Positions 1 to 11,130 are shown, counted from the stretch's first letter. The stretch is 64,000 bases of DNA from Cepaea nemoralis (GCA_014155875.1 JACEFZ010017896.1:118727-182726); one strand, 5' to 3'. Translations and numbers: made by a program. Notes: generated by a model from the sequence alone, not told the origin.

Positions 1-116
1 AACGAGATGGAGATAGGGAAACTTGATCAACGGGATGGAGATAGGAAAACTTGACCAATGGGTTGGAGATGAGAAAAATTTACCAACGGGATGGAGATTG
101 GAAAGCTTGATAAATG
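1..116. repeat. 29-bp minisatellite, about 4 copies
   Basis: Four imperfect copies of a 28-29 bp unit built on gggatggagatag and aaaacttgaccaa. The array is cut by the left window edge, so its full length is unknown. Confidence 0.75.
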
Positions 117-180
117 CGATGACCGGCTCACGAGCTGGACACTTGCACACCGCGGCTCTCATGTCTTACTTCCCTCCGGC

Positions 181-381
181 GGTCAGCATGGCCGAATAGA
201 TAAGAGAGCTAGTTCTTAAACATCCTGTATGCTGATGCCGTGGTAGCGGGTTCAAGCCAAACACCGGTCAGTTGGACTAAAATGTTGACCTCTCGTCATT
301 GACTTGGGCACGTAAATTACAAATATCACAGAAGTCAGAGTGGGTTCGCAACGCGAGCAAAGGCCACCAAAAAAAAAAAAT
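181..381 (+). mobile_element. SINE-1 copy, internally deleted
   Basis: tRNA-derived SINE. An A-box-like stretch (tggccgaatagat) and a B-box-like stretch (gcgggttcaagcc) form the head, followed by the family body (gttggactaaaatgttgac) and a poly(A) tail. Compared with the copies at 8227, 14064 and 55594 it lacks about 100 bp between gtgggttcgc and the tail. Not a functional tRNA: no acceptor stem pairing is evident and the body follows directly. Confidence 0.8.
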
Positions 382-639
382 TCCTTCTAGCCAAACTCTA
401 CATCGCGACCCACTTTATGATGACGTACGACACAGTTGACAGGTTACGAGTAATCTGTGGTTGCATGTCCAGGCGGCACAAGAAAATACCGTCGCTATGA
501 TTCATATAACCGAAAGGACAACACCCAGATCAATCCAACAAATGTCAATACTATAAAACAGTGGTGTTTAAGACAAACAAACACGCGCAAGATTGTGGAC
601 ACGTAATCAGACACCTAATCAGTCTAAGAAAGATAATAA

Positions 640-800
640 TGAAAGGAAGTGTACCAGGGAAGCAGATAAGAGGACGACCACAGCGTAGATAATACACACG
701 ACTGCAACTGAGGCAGGGTATCTGGTTTATGAGAGGGAGGCATTTTGAAAAACTTATATGGGCGAAATTCTGCGTAGGACAGCCAACTGCGTGATTAGGA
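640..800 (+). pseudogene. RTE-like LINE C-terminal fragment (weak)
   Basis: Conceptual translation gives a VPGKQIRGRPQRR block followed by REAF/LIWAKFC-like residues. This matches the basic GKR-x-RGRP-x-RW block near the C terminus of RTE-like reverse transcriptases, as seen better preserved at 52625-52880. Stops interrupt it. There is no catalytic domain, so it is a short 5'-truncated relic. Assignment rests on one short motif. Confidence 0.4.
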
Positions 801-1281
801 TGATGTGCTAAAAATACACCTTGTTCTCTTCCATCCTCCGTACGGATAAAAATAGTTTCATTTGTTTACAGGTAACATTATTTATGGACTCCGGTGCAAA
901 ATGGGCAAGTGGGGGGTGAGAAATACTCAGGATAGATTTGGGAGGATTTCACGTCTGGGCGGTTCATACGAAATACAAGTTGCTATGACTAAGCCACATG
1001 CAAATATAACGAACACAGATTGATTTTTGCCTGCCTGCCTGGTCACGGCACGTTGACTTGTTCAATGTTGCGTGACGACGTGGTTATTGTTGTCACTGGG
1101 AGGGACTTATGTATGTAGAACATATTGGTGAAGGTTGTCACATAGCAAATATGGCTGCTGGGGTAGATGGAGTAGGGAGTGGTAGGCCGTCACATATATT
1201 CAGTTAGTGGCATGTCCTTTTTACCTCGTCGAAATCAACCACGACATGTTTTTGAGTCAGGGCCTTCATTGCGCAGACAGC
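801..1281. other. No feature recognised
   Basis: Unique-looking sequence with no coding signal, tRNA-like box or tandem repeat that I can support. Confidence 0.5.
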
Positions 1282-1283
1282 AC

Positions 1284-1317
<34 letters not shown>

Positions 1318-1331
1318 TATTGATTGATTAA
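1282..1331. repeat. (TTGA)n microsatellite
   Basis: About twelve copies of ttga/attg with one interruption (atttattg) near the 3' end. Confidence 0.9.
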
Positions 1332-1369
1332 TTTGGTGTACGATTGCCTTTTGTAAAATTACCGACGTC

Positions 1370-1450
1370 TCATAATATGGAAATCAACGCAAAGCGGTCT
1401 GCTTCCAACTCTCCCGCGGCTGACATCGAACCCTGCACTCGCCATGACGG
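1370..1450 (-). mobile_element. SINE-2-associated head fragment
   Basis: The stretch gaaatcaacgcaaagcggtc, then tgcttccaactctc and tgacatcgaaccctgc, recurs at 13975-14035 and 20940-21000. There it lies directly beside a reversed SINE-2 3' domain. Here only the head side is left. The reverse complement contains a B-box-like gcagggttcgatg. Confidence 0.45.
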
Positions 1451-1670
1451 GAATGATGAAACTGCGCTCTCGCCATCACCTATGCCACAGACGTCGGTTT
1501 CACACACTAGACCACGGACTAATGAGCTGAGGTGAACAGTGCGCTTCTTTGGCGACTTCCCTTCACAGACAATTCCTAGACAAGTTTGCATGTCTATTTA
1601 TTCTGTATGCTATTGCAACATAATGGCGTGAGTTGGTCGATGCAATCTGCTCAACTGGGAGATGAAGCAA

Positions 1671-1826
1671 TGAAAGAAAGAAAGAAAGAAAAAAAGAAAG
1701 ACAGAAAGAAAGAAGAGAAGAAGAAGAAGAAGAAGAAGAAGAAGAAGAAGAAGAAGAAGAAGAAGAAGAAGAAGAAGAAGAAGAAGAAGAAGAAGAAGAA
1801 GAAGAAGAAGAAGAAGAAGAAGAAAT
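1671..1826. repeat. (GAAA)n followed by (AAG)n microsatellite
   Basis: Roughly 50 bp of gaaa repeats pass into more than 35 uninterrupted aag triplets ending at 1825. Open frames across it (poly-Lys one way, poly-Phe the other) are by-products of the triplet period. Confidence 0.95.
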
Positions 1827-2450
1827 AATTACGCATGTAGTCGTGTCCTTAATATTCTTCTTGCCATGTCATGTATAAGCATGTCTTTAATGCAATCATA
1901 AAATTCACATCAACCACCCAGTTTCCTGCAGGGCTTTTATTCCTTTTACACCGTCCTAATTTAAGTTGTACACATGTTTACATCATTTCAATACTACCCC
2001 GTTTGTAAATGTGAAACCGCCATCTAAAATATGCAGAAATCTTTGACTAAAATTGTATTCCACACTTCGCTTAATTTGAATTTGAAATGAAACTGAAAAA
2101 TCAAACCTGCAAGGCTATAATCACATGTTTACAAGCCAACGTTACTTTCGTAAACATGAGCTAATTATTCTGGGTGACTTTCGTGACGCTGGCGGTAAAT
2201 AGATGCAGACAATATAAACGCATGAGTGATCACAGCCAGTGCGGAACTATGATGCACTATGCACTTTCTATTGAACCTGGTCACTTATTTACCAGGCTAC
2301 TTCACACACTGTCAGATAGGCCTTTATAGTTTTTTTTGCACCTTTTCTATTCGCACTTCAATGATTTACGACTGGCAAGACAAGTCTTTTCAGTCGCTAT
2401 CTTTATCCATGCATTCCTACCTACTTGTATGCCTAGCTACTTAGGTATCT

Positions 2451-2451
<1 letters not shown>
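1827..2451. other. No feature recognised
   Basis: AT-rich sequence without recognisable coding, SINE or tandem-repeat signal. Confidence 0.5.

Positions 2452-2537
<86 letters not shown>
2452..2537. repeat. (TTAG)n microsatellite
   Basis: About 21 copies of gtta with one skipped base near 2480. It is a four-base unit, not the six-base telomeric TTAGGG. Confidence 0.95.
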
Positions 2538-3265
2538 CGACAAATCGTTCTCATTGCACATCGAACCATTCAGTCCATAAGCGCTCGGATCCCCTCCTCA
2601 ATAAATCCCGCAGAGTGTAGCGGTTCACGACACCAGTCTTGTGTTGGTTTATTAATCTCCTTTGGCTTCCTGCATAGTACTCTTGTCTGGCCACAACTCT
2701 TTTAACTTGCTGTTCTTGTAGTCTGACCATGGTTGTACATTCATTCATCACTTGGTTCTCGCAAACGTCTTACTTCTCGTTGAGCAATCAGTAAATCAGC
2801 CTGGTCCATGGCTTGCCTTTTGTGCGAGGCTCAAACGCTGATCCGCCATAATGGAAAATAAACACATACAGTATCGGTAAACACACACGCTGAAATGTAC
2901 ACTCTAGAATGGTTTCGCTCAGATGCACGGACTCCGTAACACCGGTGAAAATCTTGAGGCGAAAAAAAAAAGGCAAAACCCCTGGTTTACACCCCGATAC
3001 AAATAATTATACGCAAGAAATGAAACTATCCATCTTTTACGTGATTAGACTGTGTGGAGATTGTATCTCCAGTTACTGAATCTGGTGAACTGGGACGATT
3101 TGATCGGGTATAGACAGAAAGGAAAGGTAGAATTGGATTTAAAGAGGATAGGCATTAGATATAAAGACAGATGGGCATTGAATATAAATAGATTTAGACA
3201 GTAATTGTGCACCAAAACCACTGGCACTGTAGAGGGTTTTAGTAGAACACAAACAGAAAGCAGCA
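2538..3265. other. Unassigned; short minus-strand ORF
   Basis: A minus-strand open frame (2551-2751, 66 codons, rich in Arg and Gln) has no motif that I recognise and no clear splice or initiation context. The rest holds nothing identifiable. Confidence 0.35.
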
Positions 3266-3269
3266 GTAG

Positions 3270-3600
3270 GCAAAGAAAGAAGAAAGAAGAAAGAAAGAAA
3301 GAAAGAAAGAAAGACAGAAAGAAAGAAAGAAAAGAAAGAAAGAAAGAAAAGAAAGAAAGAAAGAAATGATAAATGAATAGAATAAAGGATGGATGGGGGA
3401 AAGAAAGAATGAAAACACAATTAATGAATGATGAATGGATGCAAGGAAAACAGAAATAAAATAGAAACAACACAGCAAGAAAGAAAGCAGAAGAAGAATA
3501 AGAAAAAGAAGAAGAGGAAGATTAATCAAATAAACAACAATTAAAAAAGTAGAACCTCTCAATTAAAATCAATGAGACGGAAACGAAGGAAAAAAAATCA
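3270..3600. repeat. AAAG-rich purine tract
   Basis: gaaa repeats run from 3276 to 3366 and are followed by a looser A/G-rich stretch to about 3600. All long minus-strand frames here encode only Phe/Ser/Leu-rich low complexity. Confidence 0.85.
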
Positions 3601-3785
3601 CAATTAATGTGAATTAGAAAATGAAGAACAAAATTAAAAATTAATACGAACGAGGCAGAAGCGGACAATATCGCAGTTAATCACACTTTTTGTGTGATTC
3701 TAATACAACGGCCGTCATTGTTCCAACTGGCAACATTGCAAAAATTGACACACGATGTCAGTTAACGGCAGAAAGTTTCATCATC

Positions 3786-4275
3786 ATTATGTGCCATGCC
3801 GGTAAGCGTGGGTGGTCATGTTTCGCCATCTCACAGGATCACCAGAGTTATGTATAAGCTCTGTGTTCTTCTCTTGACCATGCCATGTGGCCAAGCCATC
3901 CAGATATTTACTTCTCTGCCTTCCCCTGTTTTTTTTTTTTTTTTAATCTTGCCAGTTGTCATTAAGTTCTCTGCTGTCCACGTCTAATTTCTCTAATCAG
4001 TTTATAGTTTCCATTTGTTTCTTGTAGGACTTGCTCTCTGGTATTTCTGTCTGTCCATGGCATTCTTTGTATTTTCCTCAGAAACCACATTTCCACGGCC
4101 ATTAGATGTATTTCAGCTTGTCTGCTCATTGTCCACACTTTACAACCATACCAAAGCACAGGTTCTATGTAACACTTCAATGCTCTTTTTATCGCTACAA
4201 CTGACATAATTTTAGTCAGTATATTTTCTTGCAAAAGGCTAACATCGCCATACCGATTCTTGTTCTAATATCTAC
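3786..4275 (-). pseudogene. RTE-like LINE, C-terminal reverse transcriptase remnant
   Basis: Read on the minus strand, 4234 down to 3962 encodes LKCYIEPVLWYGCKVW, then EMWFLRKIQRMPWTDR. These are the post-catalytic 'thumb' blocks typical of RTE-like LINE proteins (pattern I-P-VL-YG-E-W ... FLRR--I-W-DR). The 3' end at about 3786 carries the ggcacataatgatgatg tail also seen, with variations, in the copies at 51.6 and 56.9 kb. No palm domain remains. The plus strand near 3979-4005 is the uninterrupted counterpart of the hAT-occupied site at 23994-24390. Confidence 0.75.
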
Positions 4276-4471
4276 AAAGCCCCTTCCATCAGATGATATA
4301 GCTGTTCCCAGATAAATTTAAAGCAGTGGACAAGAGAACTGGACGAACCACTTCGTAAAGCTGTCGTCTCCCTCTGTTTGAGACGTAATAAACACTTCAA
4401 TGTTAACTTATTGTTGGAGGTCGGCGTATCTGAGAGGTGTAAAGCTCTGTAACTTTCTCTGGTTACCACAG

Positions 4472-5710
4472 CGTAGTGGGTTAGTTCCCCACGCCGGTCA
4501 GTTGGACTAAAATGTTGACTTCACGCCCTGGACTTGGGGACTAATATGTTGACTTCACGCCCTGGACTTGGGGACTAAAATGTTGACTTCACGCCCTGGA
4601 CTTGGGGACTAAAATGTTGACTTCACGTCCTGGACTTGAGGAATCATATGTTGACTTCACGTCCTGGACTTGGGGACTAAAATGTTGACTTCACGCCCTG
4701 GACTTGGGGACTAAAATGTTGACTTCACGTCTTGGACTTGGGGACTAAAATGTTGACTTCACGCCCTGGACTTGGGGACTAAAATGTTGAATTCACGCCC
4801 TGGACTTGGGGACTAAAATGTTGACTTCACGCCCTGGACTTGGGGACTAAAATGTTAACTTCACGCCCTGGACTTGGGGACTAAAATGTTGAATTCACGC
4901 CCTGGACTTGGGGACTAAAATGTTGACTTCTCGTCCTGGACTTGGGGACTAAAATGTTGACTTCACGTCTTGGACTTGGGACTAAAATGTTGACTTCACG
5001 CCCTGGACTTGGGGACTAAAATGTTGACTTCATGTCTTGGACTTGGGGACTAATATGTTGACTTCTCGTCCTGGACTTGGGGACTAAAATGTTGACTTCA
5101 CGTCTTGGACTTGGGGACTAAAATGTTGACTTCACGCCCTGGACTTGGGGACTAAAATGTTGACTTCACGTCTTGGACTTGGGGACTAATATGTTGACTT
5201 CACGCCCTGGACTTGGGGACTAAAATGTTGACTTCACGTCTTGGACTTGGGGACTAAAATGTTGACTTCACGTCTTGGACTTGGGGACTAATATGTTGAC
5301 TTCACGCCCTGGACTTGGGGACTAAAATGTTGACTTCACGTCTTGGACTTGGGGACTAAAATGTTGACTTCACGTCTTGGACTTGGGGACTAATATGTTG
5401 ACTTCACGCCCTGGACTTGGGGACTAAAATGTTGACTTCATGTCTTGGACTTGGGGACTAATATGTTGACTTCACGCCCTGGACTTGGGGACTAATATGT
5501 TGACTTCACGTCTTGGACTTGGGGACTAAAATGTTGACTTCTCGTCCTGGACTTGGGCACGTCAATTACACTTACCTTTGATATCAGTGTGGGTTCACCT
5601 AATGGTGCGGGACACTGGTAACAGGGCAAGCTAATCCTCAATCAATCTAATCTAATAGTAACATGTTTGTGGACTACATTTGAGTTCAAAGTATACGAAA
5701 AAAACGTATT
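4472..5710 (+). mobile_element. SINE-1 copy with internally amplified body
   Basis: The left flank of the array (gtagtgggttagttcccc, then acgccggtcagttggactaa) is the SINE-1 B-box region and body. The right flank (cttgggcacgtcaattacac, then gtgggttcacctaatgg, gggacactggtaacagg, gtggactacatttgagttc and an A-rich end) is the normal SINE-1 3' half. Between them the body segment is repeated about 31 times. The tRNA-like head upstream of the B box is degraded. Confidence 0.85.
4504..5557. repeat. 34-bp minisatellite derived from SINE-1
   Basis: About 31 head-to-tail copies of a 34-bp unit beginning ggactaaaatgttgacttc and ending ctggacttgg. Variation is confined mostly to two spots (taaA/Tatg; cgCCC, cgTCT or ctcgTCC). 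From about 5137 on, units alternate in a three-unit (102-bp) higher-order pattern. The unit matches the single copy of the same segment in SINE-1 at 14158-14191. Confidence 0.92.
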
Positions 5711-5714
5711 ATTA

Positions 5715-5942
5715 ACTCACTAATAAAAAAAAAAAAACATTATTTACGCACCAAGGAAAAAAATATTTACGCACCAATTAAACAAACATTATTTAAACAC
5801 CAATTTAAAAAAAAAAAAACAACATTATAACGCACCACTTTGAAAAAAAAAAACATATTTACGCACCAATTAAAATAAAACACATTATTTACGCACCTAT
5901 GTAAAAAAAAAAAAAACAACATTAATTACGCACCAATTAAAA
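5715..5942. repeat. A-rich minisatellite, about 6 copies
   Basis: Imperfect units of about 35-40 bp, each an A run followed by cattatttacgcaccaatta. A-run length varies from 3 to 14. Confidence 0.8.
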
Positions 5943-6179
5943 AGAAAAGTCATGTTCTAGATCGGCCGTGCTTACAGAAATCATTAGTTCCATCTGTGGC
6001 GGGGGAAGGATGTTGGAATGATGCAGCGGTCGGAGAGGTTTAGAGCTTCTGATAGACTTCATACTAATGAAGTGTCGTGATTGTACACACATGTTAAATA
6101 CATGCTTGGATTTCCACGTGTCTAGATCGCTAGGTAAAAGGGTTCCAACCGTCGCCTGGAGGTCAGTGTAAAAAAATAG

Positions 6180-6460
6180 ACCACCGTGATTAACCAGTGA
6201 TGACAATAAAAGTCGTTCGGATTAATGACATGTTCGAGGCCACAGGTTGTTTCAACAAAGACAGAAAAAACAGTCTGGGTTGCAGCTGCACGTGTTCACA
6301 TCCGGTCGGCAAAATAGGAACATTCGGTGGTGAGTGAGATGAATCATTACACCACTTTGACCGTTGATAAACAGTCCCGTCTGTCATTTAGAGTTTCCGG
6401 ACATCAGGCGAAATGGCGGCTGTGATTGTCACCACTCGACAGAAGATTGGCGGCTTGTTA
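6180..6460 (+). mobile_element. Possible LTR-element end/leader, copy 1
   Basis: Shares with 63690-63870 the blocks ggtggtgagtgag, ccggacatcaggcgaaatgg and gattgtcaccac, then cagaagattg, in the same order. The second block contains an ATG followed by codons reading MAA-IVTT-QKI in both copies, while the sequence between the blocks has diverged. This could be the end of an LTR plus primer-binding site and the start of gag. No gag or pol domain is visible, so the class is a guess. Confidence 0.35.
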
Positions 6461-8226
6461 TTGAAAACTGTTGTTGGGACCATACAGTAACTCGCTAGCT
6501 TGTTTTGGATGTCAAAACATGGGAGGACGAATCTGACATTGATTAAGCCAGGGGAGATAGATTCCTGACAATGGAGGATCTGCCCATAATAACACCTGTG
6601 TGGACATAAAGAATAACGTCACGTGACCAATTTTAGGCGTTTGCCAAAAACCCGATTTGGGGACAACTAGTGTAACTCGAAACGTTGATCTAGGTAGACG
6701 TGCTTTGGCACGGCAGTTAGGGAGTTAAGAACATCTAACGTGTGCGGGATTAATTAGGTTTATTTTACACGTGCCTGTCATGGCAAACTTAGATGTGATT
6801 GAGTAAACTGCAGTGTCGTATAAGGTAGAACTTATTATATAATTAGTTCTAATTAATTTAGGAAATGGCATGGTAGAAACTGGTTAACGTAGGGAAGTGA
6901 TAATTGGCTCTGTTGGTTGAAAATAGATTAGTGAAGTATTGATAAGCTTTACTAGTTGAGAATTGAGTAATGAGGGATAATTGGGATATTCTAGTGGGTG
7001 TCCCTGGTGGGCGGGGTTCCGCATTCTGTTTGTTGATTTTTTCTTTCTTGTCTTGGCCTGATGATAACCAATGTGTTGAGTCATCTGTCCCTGACAGAGT
7101 TAGGTTCATTGTATTTTGCTGAGCAAGGACCAATGGCCACGATCATCTAATAGAGATCAGTGACGGAGAGGCTATCACCAGTTGTATTATCTATTTTACA
7201 GGTTCCCTCTGGTCGGGATGAAGAACACAGAACAATTTTAAACTCCGATCCCGGATAAATTATGATGCAGAAAGATTGGCCAGCAACTTTCTCAATGGGT
7301 CTCTAATGGAATAATTTGATCAACATTGCTCAGTGGAGCTGAATGGTAGAAGTATCCTACAGGATAAGTACCGAATGAGTTGTAGGTCATACCAGTCTTT
7401 AACACACCAGTAGTGATGGATGTTCAGTCCACGTATGACGAGAACAGTAGCGACTGATGTTCACATTGGAGGAAAGATAACATTGAAGTGTAGTTGTTCC
7501 ACGTATCAAGGAAATCATAACCTTCAGACAATATCTAGAAAATATAGAAAGCTATTTTAGTCTAGATACAATGACTGTTTAAGAGTGAAAACTATAGAAC
7601 ATTTCGCAGGAAGGATAAACGTCATGTTCATAGGACAGTGTTCCATGTTTTTTCACTGCGCAGGAATTATGAAGTCTGAGTTTCTATAAACTATTAGGAA
7701 CAGTTTTTTTGTTAGGAACAAAAATAGTATCGTTCACGGATTATATATTTGAATGGGAATCAGATCTCATGGTCATCAGAGCTCCTGGAGGAGGACATGT
7801 CTGGAGAGAAGGACACGACGTCGGTGAGGTCCATTGTGCTGATTCTTGTGATGTCGTGTAATCCTTGCCATGATGAGTGGACTCTGATCATGAACTCTGT
7901 GGTCTGACCTATACATTTACATTAGAATACACGACACACATTTTCTTCGCATACACGTCTCATATACGTTACACTTTTCTTTTAATAAATTAATCTTTAT
8001 TAATTTTTCGAAGTAAGAGTTGTTGAGTATGTTGCGTTGGGGAAATATGAGAGGGGGCATAGTACGACAGTGAGAGAGAGATAGGAAAAGGTGTCCATGG
8101 GCTGATGGAGTGTGTTGGACGGAAGCTGGTGGATTCTCCAGGATATTGATAAGGGAAAAAAAAAATTATAATGTGGGTGTTGACTCCCCTCACTCCAGGG
8201 ACGACACTTTAAAGGAAGACACGACA
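6461..8226. other. No feature recognised (about 1.8 kb)
   Basis: No coding region, SINE head, tandem array or terminal repeat that I can support. Short frames (for example minus strand 6858-7133) lack any domain or splice support. Confidence 0.5.
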
Positions 8227-8511
8227 GTCAGCATGGCTGAAAGGATACGAACGCTCGTTCTTAAACATCTCGTGTGCTGATGCCAAGGAAGCGGGTTCAA
8301 ACCCTACACTCGTCAGTTGGAATAAAATGTTGACTTCTCGTCCATGACTTTGTGACATAAATTGCAAGTGCCTCAGAGGTCGGAGTGGGTTCGCCTGATG
8401 GCGTGGGACACTGGTAATAGGGAAAGCTAATCCACACGCAAAAATAGCCCAGTGCACTAGAAGTAGTAGCATAGACTACCCTTAAGTTCAACAGGAGCGA
8501 AAGAAAAAACA
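8227..8511 (+). mobile_element. SINE-1 copy, near full length
   Basis: Head gtcagcatggctgaaaggat, B box gcgggttcaaacc, body gttggaataaaatgttgac, then gtgggttcgcctgatggcg, gggacactggtaatagg and gactacccttaagttca, ending in an A-rich tail. It is one of three roughly 290-bp copies that define the family and has a single, unamplified 34-bp segment. Confidence 0.85.
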
Positions 8512-8885
8512 GCAAAAAGCCGCAGCCTCTTTGACTCGGATTCCGCACGCCAAACTCCACAGAACATATACAAACACACGCATCTCTTCTTAGTAGTCTA
8601 TGACAAACCCCTAAACCTCACCGAGTCCCTGTGTCATTGTGACACCCCAACTACTTCCCATAATGAGCTGATTCCTGTAAGCACCAGGGCTTTAGAACAT
8701 GATTTTCAAAGACAAGTCACCCATTGATGTGCGTCTACTTGAAGTAAAAGAGGGGTTTGTTTGTCCCAATGACTTCAAGAAATATGGGAACGTTAGCGTT
8801 GCTAGGATCTGCCACCCCGGGCAGGTCACGGGGTAGGAACCAGACGGTGTGAGACACAAACGTGGTATCTACGAGTAGATTAGGG

Positions 8886-9127
8886 ACAGTCCGAATAAGG
8901 CAAGAGGCCAGAGGATCGAATCCATTGCATATTTCATTTATGGCTCGGTCTCTTTCCGTAGGGCGGTCTGCCGAAGGCGTCACTCAAAGCACGAACTCTG
9001 TAGCTCCAGCAACGACCTCCAGGAGTCTCCAAGACAATTGCACTCCTGAACCGAATGACGTAGCCCGCAATCGACCCCACCGCCTTCAGAGTGCGAGGTA
9101 GGCGGTGTAACCACTTAGCCACGGTGA
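8886..9127 (-). mobile_element. SINE-6 copy, reversed
   Basis: On the minus strand it reads gttcaccgtggctaagtggt (A-box-like), gtggggtcgattgcgggc (B-box-like), then the central block gtcgttgctggagctacag, agttcgtgctttga and gaaagagaccgagccataa. The sites agggacagtc on both sides are a probable 10-bp target-site duplication, although this string is also part of the local 17-bp repeat. Confidence 0.75.
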
Positions 9128-9129
9128 AC

Positions 9130-9470
9130 CACAAGGGACAGTCAAAGGCCAGGGACAGTCAAAGGCCAGGGACAGTCAAACGTCAGGAATAGTCAAACGC
9201 CAGGGACAGTCAAAGGCCAGAAACAGTCAAAGGCCAGAAACAACCAAAAGCCAGGGAAAGCCAAGACAGAGGACAGAAGAGGAGGAGGAGGAGGAGGAGG
9301 TAGAGGAGGAGGAGAAGGAGGAGAAGGAGAAAAAGAAGAAGAAGCCAAAGGCCAGAGACAGTCAAAGGTCAGTGACGGTCAAACGCCAGAAACAGCCAAA
9401 CACCAGAAACAGTCAAAGGTCAGAGAAAGTCAAAGGCCAGGGATACTCAATGGCCAGGGACAGTGAAAGC
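9130..9470. repeat. 17-bp minisatellite derived from a LINE leader
   Basis: Roughly 13 recognisable copies of gggacagtcaaaggcca with point changes, split by a GAG/AAG-rich insert at 9272-9343. The LINE-A leader has the same segment once (46572-46595), where gggacag and gggaaag lie 17 bp apart. Confidence 0.9.
9272..9343. repeat. (GAG)n/(AAG)n tract
   Basis: Triplet-rich purine tract of aggagg and aagaag units inside the 17-bp array. Confidence 0.85.
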
Positions 9471-9750
9471 CTAGGGAAAGCAAACCCGTAAACGATGCTT
9501 GTTGAAATAGGATGTACGGAGCCATAGACTTGACGAAACAGTGCCACGTAACTCGCTTTATGATGATAATGTCGAGGTTTGGAGAAACACGTCAATATGT
9601 GGAGTAAAGTCAAATATTTGAATAACTTGTTAAATTTTTGAGTAACATGCCACTTTGTGGAGAAATGTCAAATATTGGAGAAGCATGTTAAGCTTTGGAG
9701 AAACAAGTTTTATAGTAAGAAGTCCAGTTTTAGGGCATTTACCTATTCAG

Positions 9751-9985
9751 GTGAGCGGCTGGCCGAGTGGCTAAGAACGCCGTGTTCTCCTTCGGGAGAA
9801 CCGGGTTCGAATCCTCGGTAAGGTGTGGATTTTTATCTGACGGGGGTAAAAAGAAAATCCTAACCAGCACAGTTTGCGGCAACTACACTTAGTACCTCAG
9901 GCTCAAGGACCACCCCTCCTCCGACCTAGACTGAAAGGTACTATAGGCAGTAGATGAACGTTTTGTTGTTGTTGACAGTTTGACA
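9751..9985 (+). mobile_element. SINE-5 copy
   Basis: Head gtgagcggctggccgagtgg with B box accgggttcgaatcctcgg closely resembles a Ser/Leu-type tRNA. The body continues with aaaagaaaatcctaaccagc, acagtttgcggc and ggcagtagatgaacg, ending in (ttg)n. Reversed copies lie at 16272 and 55253. The body attached to the tRNA-like part argues against a working tRNA gene. Confidence 0.8.
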
Positions 9986-10233
9986 AGTAAAGTTTTGAAT
10001 TGAGAAGTCAAGTGCTTATGCCAACGAAGTCATCTTTTGGAGCAACAGGCAAAGTTTCAGAGTGCAGATTAACGTTTGCAGCAAACATTCTAGTTTTGAA
10101 GTACAAGTCTAATTTTGGAGTCACAAATAAAGTTATACGGTAAAAGTCAACTTTTGAAACAGCCAAATTAAATTTACGAGCCTAAGTCAAGTTTTGAAGA
10201 AACAAGTCAAATTTTGAAATAAACAGCCACATT

Positions 10234-10915
10234 CAATCCAATTTTGGGACGCAGAGGTGTTTCCAAGGCACCAGGGCCTGGTTATATACTGGCCAAGACC
10301 TATTGATGCGTCCTCGTCGAGCGTCCTGAGCAACAGGTCCCTTCGGGGTCCTGGCTAAAGTCAGTAGGATCGCCGATTCCTCCGAAGTCGGAGAGTGTCT
10401 GCCTGTACGGCGAGGAACCACCAGTCTGCACACCAATAAGCCAGACATGGGACAACGGATACTCACGCAAACCTCAGGTCCTGTATGACATCACACTGAT
10501 GTTGGACAACAGGATGCCTTCATCCAACATACAGGATTCGCGTTGGAGCTCAAGCCAACGAACACAAGCAAGCAAGCAATCCAATTTTTGGTACAAATAC
10601 CCCCTTTCAGCCTTCGAGTTTTCGACTTGGCTATAATTGGGGTATTTATATTGTAGCTTTTAGTTTGTCTTTTGTACACCGGGCTGCTTGTTGTCAGCTT
10701 TCCGGCTTCTGATGGGTTGATCGTCTTCATCCCTTTCTCGTTAGGTTTTTCATGTATGGACAGAGTCGCGCACTTGTTGAGGCTTGGAGTTGTGTGCACA
10801 CCCCGTCATATGGTGCTGTTTCCTTCAGGGAGCTTTACCAATTACCGTCTCTTCTGGTGTTCCTCCTATTTCCCCGTCTTGGGTTGCCTTCGAATCTTCT
10901 CGATGTTCGCCAGTT
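10234..10915. mobile_element. Unclassified 682-bp insertion with 10-bp TSD
   Basis: The 20-bp array is broken by foreign sequence flanked by cagccacatt at 10224-10233 and 10916-10925. Joining the flanks restores array-like sequence. The string caatccaatttt occurs near its left end and again at 10578, so it may be two nested pieces. There are no clear terminal inverted repeats, poly(A) tail or coding domain. Confidence 0.55.
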
Positions 10916-11130
10916 CAGCCACATTTTAGTGACACATGTTTAGTAGATGAAAAGCCACATTTTGAAATAACAATGCAAGGTTTGAAGTTATAAATGAACT
11001 TTTGTAATAGCAGGTCAAACGTTGGAGTAACAACCAAGTTTTAAGTAACAGGCGAAATCTTGAAGTAACATGTCATGTTTTGGAGTAACACAGTTTAAAA
11101 TAGCAGGCCAAGTTCTGATGTAACATGTTT

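Larger units (their letters stand above)
8729..9565 (+). mobile_element. LINE-A-type 5' leader fragment, expanded and interrupted
   Basis: Blocks gtgcgtctacttgaagtaaa, aggggtttg...cccaatgactt, ggcaggtcacggggtaggaa and ccagacggtgtga, then, after an interruption, gatgcttgttgaaatagg and cataga-cttgac-aaacagtgccacgtaac. They follow the same order as the LINE-A leader at 46417-46680. Only the 5' end of the LINE is present, whereas LINE insertions normally lose the 5' end. Inside it lie a reversed SINE-6 and a 17-bp array. Confidence 0.8.

Noticed and set aside
1586..1836. Poly-Lys / poly-Phe small proteins
   Set aside because: Translation of the AAG microsatellite only.
2452..2537. Interstitial telomere repeat
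   Set aside because: The unit is TTAG, not TTAGGG or a known telomere unit.
9751..9825. Functional tRNA gene (Ser/Leu type)
   Set aside because: It is the head of SINE-5. The same body follows the head in three copies, and no terminator follows the tRNA-like part.
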